From an uncultured Candidatus Poseidoniales archaeon (GTDB lineage: Archaea > Thermoplasmatota > Poseidoniia > Poseidoniales > Thalassarchaeaceae), in NCBI GenBank assembly GCA_950068635.1, contig CATMIM010000116.1, positions 1-5,044 of the forward strand: a stretch of DNA of 5,044 nucleotides. Reading direction: 5' to 3'. Below, in pieces: positions 1 through 5,044 of this stretch; the first letter of the stretch is position 1, and every line of letters begins with the position of its first letter. The position numbers and the translations under genes were made by a program. The notes under the pieces are model-generated. The model ran no database searches. It was not told where the DNA came from and was given only the letters and a program-made list of their open reading frames with translations.

Positions 1-193
1 CGGTAATCTCCCCTGCGAGTACAATTATGCTGCCTGTCTCAGTACCCTTCACGAGCGTCTCACACGCCACACGCGCATTCGGGTCCTGCCTGATACAGGC
101 GTCGACGACCGCATCGGAGATATGGTCGCAGACCTTGTCCGGGTGCCCCTTGGTCACCGATTCAGAGGTGAACAGACGAACGTCGCGTGCCAT
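1..193 (-). CDS. metK: S-adenosylmethionine synthetase, N-terminal 64 residues (3' end outside window)
   Basis: Methionine adenosyltransferase makes S-adenosylmethionine from ATP and methionine in the cytoplasm. The minus-strand ATG at 193 opens a frame that runs off the left edge. It shows the family's N-terminal signature: LFTSES (residues 7-12), GHPDK (16-20; His17, Asp19 and Lys20 match the catalytic and metal-site residues of the E. coli enzyme), ISDA (25-28), [10 protein letters not shown] (36-45) and AGEIT (60-64). This is the bacterial/eukaryotic family (COG0192), not the separate archaeal MAT family (COG1812). Residue 15 is Lys and residue 24 is His, where the family nearly always has Glu and Gln. 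About four extra residues lie between ETLVK and the AGEIT strand. The start fits the usual M-x(2-5)-LFTSES beginning. No Shine-Dalgarno precedes it, but a TATA-like box lies about 27 nt upstream, which suits a leaderless transcript. The identity is secure; completeness cannot be judged from 64 residues. Confidence 0.93.
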   Translation of the reverse strand, partial: MARDVRLFTSESVTKGHPDKVCDHISDAVVDACIRQDPNARVACETLVKGTETGSIIVLAGEIT

Positions 194-217
194 GTTGGGG
201 GCGTCCAGCAGGACCCC

Positions 218-223
218 TATCAA
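218..223 (-). promoter_or_regulatory. Candidate TATA box for metK
   Basis: On the minus strand this reads TTGATA, centred about 27 nt before the A of the metK ATG. That is the spacing expected of an archaeal TATA element driving a leaderless mRNA. No Shine-Dalgarno lies between it and the ATG, which agrees with leaderless translation. The box deviates from the stronger TTTATA form, so the call is tentative. Confidence 0.4.
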
Positions 224-241
224 TCTGTTCGAAGAACAGAT
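223..241. repeat. Perfect 8-bp inverted repeat upstream of metK (possible operator)
   Basis: The arms ATCTGTTC and GAACAGAT are perfect inverted complements separated by GAA. The repeat sits in the 56-bp gap between the stop of the wHTH-TPR gene and the metK start, directly upstream of the TATA-like box, where the BRE and a dimeric regulator would bind. It could also form an RNA hairpin at the end of the upstream transcript. No T-rich run follows in the minus direction, so a simple terminator is less likely. Confidence 0.55.
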
Positions 242-249
242 GCAGCCAT

Positions 250-1572
250 TCACCCAGCCATTCTGGCCTGACAGACTTCCGCGCCAACCTCATCACCAGA
301 CGCCAGGAAGCGCAGCTGCAGTTGTTCGAGGACTGCTTTTCTTCGGTCAGATTCGTACAGACCTGCCAGTTGGAATCCTACGTGACCAAGTGTAGGAAAC
401 GGCGGCTGCATCGACCACGCCGATTCGAGCGCAGCCGCTCGCTCGTCGTCCCCGAGGTTCGGGTTGCGCACGAGTTCGAGCGTCAACTCGCCGTGCACCA
501 GGGCATGTGGGTGCTCGGCAGCAGGTCCGATCAGGGCCAATGCATCCCTGACTTCCACAGGATCAGGCCAGCCATCACCGGTCATGGCAGCCACCTTCGA
601 GGTGAGGCGGAGGATGTTCGCCTTCCAGAGCAGCCCGCGGAGTTCGTAGCCTCCCGGCAGTTCAGCAGGCAGAGATGAGAGTTCAGGGATCCCGCCTCGG
701 CGAATCGTCGCCTCAGCCAACCGTAGAGCCACTTCGGGATGGTCTGGGTGAGAATCCTCCAGATGCGCCAACAATTCTGCCGCCTGCTCAGGGGAGCCTG
801 CCAGCACGGCGTCGTGCAGCATCAGGTTCGCCTCCAGTCGAGCGACGACGTCGACGATGTCGTCTATCTGTGCGCGCAGGCGGGTGGCATCCTCGACCGG
901 GGCCCCAAGGCTCGAGGCAGCGAGCAGACAGCGAACCTCACCAGCCGGATTGCCCCGTTGTCTGTGCAGCCCAGCTGCCCGCTCGAGGTGGTCCAGCGCC
1001 GAGGGAAGGTCGCCTTGACGACGACGCATCTCCGCCAGTTCCAGATGCAGGCCGATGGCTTCGGCTGACAGGTCCGGTTCCCCTTCGTCCGTCTCCGCGT
1101 CACCCGTCAGGTCCTCGAGCAGCGGCATGCCGTCGTGCACCTCGGCGCCGCGTAGCAGGTCGGCCATCCCCAGGGCATCCGAGGGGGGTCTCTCTCCGGT
1201 CCGTTCCGCCCTGTGCAACAGGTCCCTCAGGCTCAGCCTCTCAAGGGTACCATCTGCCGCTCGCGTCAGCACCGCAGCAGCGAGCATATCGCGACGCAGG
1301 TCAACGGTCCGATCGCCTCCCGACTCTGTCAGGTTGTAGGCGATGACGCGCCGTCTCTCCCCGGTGACTCGGCGTCGACGCTGGCTGATCAACTCGTCAC
1401 CGAGCAGGTCCTTGATCGCCCGTGACACATGCGACTGCGCCATATCGAGGCGTTGCGACAGTCCGCGCTGGCTGAAGCGCCGTGGAACCTCGTACTGCGC
1501 ATCGTACTGTGGAGCATCCTCGAGAGCGAGCAGCACTCGCTCACGATTGGTGATGCGCGGAGCCTTGTCCAT
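250..1572 (-). CDS. Winged-helix DNA-binding protein with TPR-like helical repeats
   Basis: This is a 440-residue cytoplasmic protein, probably a transcription regulator or scaffold; its target is unknown. Residues 8-85 form a MarR-like winged helix: helix 1 at [11 protein letters not shown], the helix-turn-helix around [10 protein letters not shown] and [13 protein letters not shown] (recognition helix near 46-57), then an Arg-rich wing (65-76) ending in YNLTESG. The pattern of a wHTH followed by an RRR...Y-LT-x-x-G end is typical of archaeal wHTH proteins that carry an NTPase and TPRs. Residues 86-145 resemble the linker of those proteins, and 153-169 are acidic. From about 170 to 275 the helices look like TPRs (for example [25 protein letters not shown]), and further helical hairpins run to the C-terminus. 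No Walker A motif is present. The gene starts 97 bp after the stop of the secreted-protein gene on the same strand, with no clear promoter or Shine-Dalgarno, so co-transcription is possible. metK follows after 56 bp. Confidence 0.85.
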   Translation of the reverse strand: MDKAPRITNRERVLLALEDAPQYDAQYEVPRRFSQRGLSQRLDMAQSHVSRAIKDLLGDELISQRRRRVTGERRRVIAYNLTESGGDRTVDLRRDMLAAAVLTRAADGTLERLSLRDLLHRAERTGERPPSDALGMADLLRGAEVHDGMPLLEDLTGDAETDEGEPDLSAEAIGLHLELAEMRRRQGDLPSALDHLERAAGLHRQRGNPAGEVRCLLAASSLGAPVEDATRLRAQIDDIVDVVARLEANLMLHDAVLAGSPEQAAELLAHLEDSHPDHPEVALRLAEATIRRGGIPELSSLPAELPGGYELRGLLWKANILRLTSKVAAMTGDGWPDPVEVRDALALIGPAAEHPHALVHGELTLELVRNPNLGDDERAAALESAWSMQPPFPTLGHVGFQLAGLYESDRRKAVLEQLQLRFLASGDEVGAEVCQARMAG

Positions 1573-1669
1573 CTCATCGCCGAGCCTTGCACGCTCGCGA
1601 TGGTTGATGAAGCAGCCGGAGCGAGAGGGGCGGAGCGGTCCGAAATCCTCTGACCCCGATCACTTCGAT

Positions 1670-3460
1670 TCAATCGCGGTACTGCTCCCAGTCCTCGGAG
1701 GGGGTCGTCCACGCGCCTGCGGGCGCGTACTGCGCTGATGGGGGCAGAGGCGCCAGTTCACGGCGGTTGCGAGTGCTGGCGACGCCGACGATCACCACGG
1801 CGATGAGCACCGCCCCCAGCAGCATCGGCAGCCCCGCCTGCAACGCCTGCAGCAGTTGGGACAGCGGGCCATGGACGTTCCACACCCGGGCCTCCCCGAA
1901 GGAGGAGGTGTGCATGGTGAGCACGTCAGCCCCGAACTCGGGGTCGTGGAACACGGAGTCACCGATGACGTAGTTGTAGCCGCCGACCATGCGCACGCCC
2001 GCCCACAGGTCGTCGTTGTCGTCGTCAATGTCCGCGGACAGGACCGGCCGGGCGCCGTGCATCTGGAACAGCACCTCGGTCTCAAGTCCGTCAACCGTGG
2101 CGTTGGACACCCAGCGGATGCGCCCCAGCCGGGCGCCGTTGTCCTCGAAGTGCAGCGAACCGCTGCGGATCGCCTCGGGTCGAGCCTCGTCGCTCTCCGC
2201 GGTATCGTCGATCACATCACCACGCTGGCGGCAGGCAGTCTCCGTGTATTCGCGGATGCGCTGTTTCAACTTCTGCTGTTCGACAGTCTCCGTGGTGGAG
2301 CCACGCGCCTCTGTGTCCGGGGTGCCGTCATTTCCACCACCGCTGACGTATGCCAGCCCGCAGCGCAGCGGGTGGCCCTGCTGGTCATGGTCGGGACCTG
2401 TTTGAGCAGCCAAATGAGTATCGGGAGCATCTGAATCCGGATCGTCCGTGGGCGGCGGCTGATGCGCTGGAGGCGCACCGGTGATCGCCCGCGGGCGGGC
2501 CAGATCCTCGAACTGCTTCATCATCCATGCACCTACATCCTTTTTCAGGTGGACACCGAACCCCATCTCGGTCAGCACGACCAGCCGGGTGTCGTTGCGC
2601 TCCTCCCCATTCGAGTCGGTCGCCACATCCCAGCCTTCGATCGCCTGGTCATACTTCCAGGTCGAGTTGAGCACCGTTCCGGTGACATTCGTGTGCCCAA
2701 CCAGCTCGCTGTTCGAGATGCGCAGATCCGAGTCATCGTCACCAGAGGTCATCACCCGGTAATGGGGGACGGCCCTGATGGAGACCTGCTCCTCATGCGT
2801 GGTCACCCGGAAGATGTAGGCGATGCGGCCGACCGTCTCTGAGGTGTCCGACCCATTGGTTGAACTGTAGGGAACATCGGTCGCCGACAGCACGAACTCG
2901 AACTGCCGGTTGTTCTCTGTGCCGTGCTCCCTCCAGGAAGAGAGAGTCCACTGAACGTCAGCGAAGTCGACCCACTTCTGCATCGGCTCATGGGTGATCA
3001 GGGTGTCGCCCAGCTCGTCGAGGGTGCCGGCGACCTTGCCGCCATGCACGTCGAACAGGCCGTTGTCGTTCTCGTCGGTGTACTCGATGATGCCGAGCAG
3101 TCGCTGGTAGAAGATGGTCTGGGCAGGTATTCCCACCCGATTGTCGAATCCCTGACGCTGGTGGTAGACATCAGCGATGCCGAGATATCTGGTCTGGGTT
3201 GCGGTGAACGAGATCCTGCCATCGCCGTAGTCAACATACATCGCTGACTCGCCCAACTTCAGTTTCACAGTTCCTTCCGCGTCGTCCCTCTCGACCACTA
3301 TCTGCTCACGCGTGTAGTCGATATCCTCGCCAGGAGCGGTATCCGGAGCGCCGTCAACCGGCGTATCCTGTGCCATCGCCGCTCCACTCGATAGCATGAG
3401 CGCCACCAGCGCCAGCGAGAGCAGTCCCTGTCTCCGTCCAATCGTCATTTTCGGCGTCAT
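1670..3460 (-). CDS. Secreted, C-terminally membrane-anchored protein of unknown function
   Basis: This is a 596-residue extracytoplasmic protein that I do not recognise as a named family. A signal peptide spans residues 1-30: basic GRRQ, a hydrophobic core LLSLALVALML, and AMA followed by QD as a likely signal peptidase site. The exported part has a beta-rich look in two blocks (about 45-320 and 430-530). They are joined by a Pro/Asp-rich low-complexity stretch (326-348) and a polar Gln/Lys/Arg/Glu segment (about 390-413). Residues 129-137 (DENDNGLFD) fit the D-x-N-x-N-G-x-x-D calcium loop; 477-484 form a second Asp-rich loop. Only two cysteines are seen outside the signal peptide (367 and 410). 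A single transmembrane helix (about 544-562) is followed by RNRR and a roughly 30-residue cytoplasmic tail, giving type-I topology. The start at 3460 is preferred over an in-frame ATG at 3532 because AGGTGA lies 8 nt upstream of it, and the upstream start would bury the signal peptide behind 24 polar or aromatic residues. The high Asp/Glu content suits a marine or saline surface protein. Confidence 0.85.
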   Translation of the reverse strand: MTPKMTIGRRQGLLSLALVALMLSSGAAMAQDTPVDGAPDTAPGEDIDYTREQIVVERDDAEGTVKLKLGESAMYVDYGDGRISFTATQTRYLGIADVYHQRQGFDNRVGIPAQTIFYQRLLGIIEYTDENDNGLFDVHGGKVAGTLDELGDTLITHEPMQKWVDFADVQWTLSSWREHGTENNRQFEFVLSATDVPYSSTNGSDTSETVGRIAYIFRVTTHEEQVSIRAVPHYRVMTSGDDDSDLRISNSELVGHTNVTGTVLNSTWKYDQAIEGWDVATDSNGEERNDTRLVVLTEMGFGVHLKKDVGAWMMKQFEDLARPRAITGAPPAHQPPPTDDPDSDAPDTHLAAQTGPDHDQQGHPLRCGLAYVSGGGNDGTPDTEARGSTTETVEQQKLKQRIREYTETACRQRGDVIDDTAESDEARPEAIRSGSLHFEDNGARLGRIRWVSNATVDGLETEVLFQMHGARPVLSADIDDDNDDLWAGVRMVGGYNYVIGDSVFHDPEFGADVLTMHTSSFGEARVWNVHGPLSQLLQALQAGLPMLLGAVLIAVVIVGVASTRNRRELAPLPPSAQYAPAGAWTTPSEDWEQYRD

Positions 3461-3468
3461 CTCTTGCT

Positions 3469-3474
3469 TCACCT
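3469..3474 (-). promoter_or_regulatory. Shine-Dalgarno that sets the start of the secreted-protein gene
   Basis: On the minus strand this reads AGGTGA, eight nucleotides before the ATG at 3460. It matches the anti-Shine-Dalgarno core and favours this ATG over in-frame ATGs at 3532 and 3448. Confidence 0.6.
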
Positions 3475-3494
3475 GCCCTTGGCTGTCTCCGGCC

Positions 3495-3502
3495 GTATAT
3501 GA
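3495..3502 (-). promoter_or_regulatory. Candidate TATA box for the secreted-protein gene
   Basis: The minus strand reads TCATATAC. Archaeal spacing of about 25-27 nt places the transcription start near 3470-3475, giving a very short 5' leader that begins close to the AGGTGA Shine-Dalgarno. It lies downstream of the alternative ATG at 3532 and so argues against that start. The exact start site would need to be at the distal end of this range for the whole Shine-Dalgarno to be transcribed. Confidence 0.4.
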
Positions 3503-3517
3503 GGGACTGGCACTCCA

Positions 3518-3566
3518 ATACCATCGCCCCACCGCCGTATACCATGAAAATGCGCCCTCATACCCC
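3518..3566. repeat. Three ATACC direct repeats phased at 21 bp in the divergent promoter region
   Basis: ATACCAT occurs at 3518 and again at 3539, and ATACCCC at 3560, each exactly 21 bp after the last, which is two turns of B-DNA. The minus-strand TATA-like element also carries ATA at 3497, one further 21-bp step away. The array lies between the starts of the secreted-protein gene and aspS. The motif is short, so chance is possible. Confidence 0.4.
3537..3543 (+). promoter_or_regulatory. Candidate TATA box for aspS
   Basis: GTATACC is the most TATA-like plus-strand sequence upstream of aspS. It would place the transcription start near 3565, leaving a leader of about 50 nt before the ATG at 3615. 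No Shine-Dalgarno is visible before that ATG. A second weaker candidate, CATACC at 3559-3564, would shift the start to about 3587. Confidence 0.3.
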
Positions 3567-3614
3567 GATTACGCGTCCGCTCGATTGAAGGACTACGGCC
3601 GTCCCGCCACCCAC

Positions 3615-5044
3615 ATGACCGGCCGCGACGGCTCCGACTGGCACCCCACCGCCTTCCGCACGCACACGCTCGGAGAGGTAGCCACCCACGGCGCCCAGAT
3701 GATCGGCCACGAAGTCACCGTGTGCGGCTTCGCCGAATCGGTCCGCGGCCGCGGCGCCATCTGCTTCCTGAAACTGCGCGACGGCACCGGCTACCTGCAG
3801 GCGTTCCTGAAGAAGGACAACATGGACGAGGCCACATTCACGGAGATCCAATCCGCCAACCGGGAGAGCACCATCCAGGTGATTGGAGCGGTGGCGCAGA
3901 AGCGACCGCCCAAGGTGAAGGAGGGTGAGCCGGAACCGGAGCCGGAGTACGAGATCCAGGTGTCGGATGCAACCATTCTCGCCGCCGCGGAGGCACCGAT
4001 GCCCATGGGAGTGACGGACAAGGTGCACGTGGAACTGGACACACGCCTCGACAACCGCCACATCGACCTCAGGCGCAACCACGTCAACGCCATCTTCCAA
4101 CTCAGGAGCCGGGTGCTCGATTACGGGCGCGCACACCTCATCGGCGAGGGGTTCCAGGAGATCAACACCCCGAAGATCATCGCCGCCGCCGCCGAGGGTG
4201 GCACCAACCTGTTCCCCCTGCAGTACTTCGACACCGAGGCCTTCCTCTCCCAGTCGCCGCAGCTCTACAAGCAACTCGCCGTCCTCGGTGGACTCGAGCG
4301 GGTGTTCGAGGTCGGCCCGGCCTTCCGGGCTGAGAAGCACGACACCTACCGCCACCTCAACGAGTTCATCTCCTTCGACATCGAGATGGCGTGGGCGAAC
4401 GACGACGACTGCATGGACGTGCAGGAGCGCATGATCCACCACGTCTGGACAGAGATCGCCGCCAATGACCAGCACCTCATCGACATGATCAACGAATGGC
4501 GCGCCGAGCAGGAACCGCCTCTACCTCCGGTCACTGTCGAGGTCCCCGAACTTCCCTTCCCGAGAGTGGAGTACACCGAAGCGATCGAGATCATCAAGGC
4601 CGCTGGTGGGAAGATCGAGTGGGGAGACGACATCGAGGCGCACCACGCTGACCTGCTCGCCGCCGAATACCCTGGATTCTACTTCCTGCCGCGGTGGCCG
4701 ATGTCGATGAAGCCGTTCTACATCTACCACGACAAGGAGGAGACCGCCGCTGACGGGGGCCAGCTCAGCCGCGGCTTCGACCTCAACTACGGGCGCGACG
4801 AGATGTGCTCGGGTGGACAGCGCGAGCACAGGGCCGATATCCTCACCCAGAACCTGCGCGACATGGACCTCAATCCCGATGACTTCGCCTTCTACGTCGA
4901 CGGCTTCCGCTACGGGGCGCCGCCGCACTCAGGCTGGGGTCTTGGAGTCGCCAGACTGCTGATGGTGCTGACCGGTGCCGGCAACGTCCGCGAGGTCGTC
5001 CTTTTCCCCAGAGATCGACGGCGAGTCACTCCCTGCGTCCTAAT
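3615..5044 (+). CDS. aspS: Aspartyl-tRNA synthetase, archaeal type (last few codons outside window)
   Basis: This class IIb synthetase charges tRNA-Asp with aspartate, and in many archaea also tRNA-Asn for later amidation. The frame stays open for 476 codons to the right edge. Residues 14-125 are the OB-fold anticodon-binding domain (FRTH at 14-17, [12 protein letters not shown] at 51-62). The catalytic core follows: [14 protein letters not shown] (141-154), motif 1 around [12 protein letters not shown] (177-188), flipping loop EGGT (194-197), SQSPQLYKQ (212-220), motif 2 [15 protein letters not shown] (237-251), SGGQREHR (399-406) and motif 3 [15 protein letters not shown] (434-448). There is no bacterial GAD insertion, so it is the archaeal/eukaryotic form. 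SGGQRE and LDTRLDNR favour AspRS over AsnRS. It is longer than the usual roughly 430-440 residues because of about 12 extra N-terminal residues and a Pro/Glu insertion near 103-112. Family members normally end at about R-L-T-P; here VTP is at 471-473, so the stop should be close. The ATG at 3615 is the only in-frame ATG before the FRTH motif; TTG at 3585 is the alternative start. It is transcribed divergently from the secreted-protein gene. Confidence 0.95.
   Translation, partial: MTGRDGSDWHPTAFRTHTLGEVATHGAQMIGHEVTVCGFAESVRGRGAICFLKLRDGTGYLQAFLKKDNMDEATFTEIQSANRESTIQVIGAVAQKRPPKVKEGEPEPEPEYEIQVSDATILAAAEAPMPMGVTDKVHVELDTRLDNRHIDLRRNHVNAIFQLRSRVLDYGRAHLIGEGFQEINTPKIIAAAAEGGTNLFPLQYFDTEAFLSQSPQLYKQLAVLGGLERVFEVGPAFRAEKHDTYRHLNEFISFDIEMAWANDDDCMDVQERMIHHVWTEIAANDQHLIDMINEWRAEQEPPLPPVTVEVPELPFPRVEYTEAIEIIKAAGGKIEWGDDIEAHHADLLAAEYPGFYFLPRWPMSMKPFYIYHDKEETAADGGQLSRGFDLNYGRDEMCSGGQREHRADILTQNLRDMDLNPDDFAFYVDGFRYGAPPHSGWGLGVARLLMVLTGAGNVREVVLFPRDRRRVTPCVL

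Noticed and set aside
842..863. Near-palindromic run of GAC/GTC triplets
   Set aside because: It lies inside the wHTH-TPR gene and simply encodes an Asp/Val-rich helix (residues 237-243); the symmetry follows from codon choice.
675..1346. 223-codon plus-strand frame
   Set aside because: It overlaps the wHTH-TPR gene on the opposite strand. It is rich in Arg, Pro and Ser with no recognisable motif, whereas the minus frame shows a clear wHTH and helical repeats.
1573..1669. Possible terminator or promoter in the gap after the secreted-protein gene
   Set aside because: Only a weak 4-bp hairpin (CGGA/TCCG) is visible. There is no T-rich run, and no TATA-like box at suitable spacing to the ATG at 1572, so nothing can be called.
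1856..2434. 192-codon plus-strand frame
   Set aside because: It is antisense to the secreted-protein gene. The minus frame has a signal peptide, transmembrane helix and consistent composition, and this one has none of these.
3461..3532. Longer start (ATG at 3532) for the secreted protein
   Set aside because: It adds 24 residues before the signal peptide, lies upstream of the TATA-like box, and lacks the Shine-Dalgarno found 8 nt before the ATG at 3460.
3558..4475. 305-codon open frame on the minus strand
   Set aside because: It lies antisense to the well-supported aspS frame. Its product is a low-complexity string of Val, Leu, Asp and Gly, as expected from the complement of GC-rich codons, with no domain signature.
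4521..4928. 135-codon minus-strand frame
   Set aside because: It is antisense to the AspRS catalytic core, including conserved motifs that must be coding, and its composition is a reverse-complement artefact.
1..5044. tRNA or rRNA genes, CRISPR arrays, insertion sequences, defence or toxin-antitoxin systems
   Set aside because: I found no tRNA T-arm pattern outside coding sequence, no spaced repeat array, no transposase or terminal repeats, and no defence-type protein. Coding genes fill nearly all of the window.

Overview
The window is gene-dense and GC-rich. It reads as a piece of an archaeal genome, most likely a Thermoplasmatota lineage resembling marine group II (Poseidoniales). This rests on an aspartyl-tRNA synthetase of the archaeal type, a winged-helix plus TPR protein of a style common in those archaea, a secreted type-I membrane protein with an acidic composition, and TATA-like boxes at archaeal spacing instead of bacterial -35/-10 pairs. 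The assignment is inference from protein character. No rRNA or tRNA gene is present to confirm it.

Layout: four genes. Three lie on the minus strand, read right to left: a secreted, membrane-anchored protein of unknown function (3460 to 1670), a winged-helix/TPR putative regulator (1572 to 250), and the first 64 codons of a bacterial-type S-adenosylmethionine synthetase, metK (193 to 1, cut by the window edge). Diverging on the plus strand is an archaeal-type aspartyl-tRNA synthetase, aspS (3615 to the right edge). It is complete through motif 3 and lacks only its last few codons. Gaps are short: 56 bp before metK, 97 bp before the regulator, and 154 bp between the divergent starts at 3460 and 3615. 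No stretch over 300 bases lacks a gene.

The genes do not form an obvious pathway. aspS and metK are housekeeping genes that flank two lineage-specific ones. No mobile element, CRISPR array, toxin-antitoxin pair, defence system or RNA gene was seen. The points most worth a second look are: (i) a TATA-like box abutting a perfect 8-bp inverted repeat just upstream of metK; (ii) a motif ATACC repeated three times at exact 21-bp spacing in the divergent promoter region; (iii) a bacterial-family MetK in an apparently archaeal genome, with two changes at highly conserved positions; (iv) a wHTH-TPR protein that seems to be an NTPase-less relative of archaeal wHTH-NTPase-TPR proteins; and (v) an unusual anticodon-binding domain in the AspRS.
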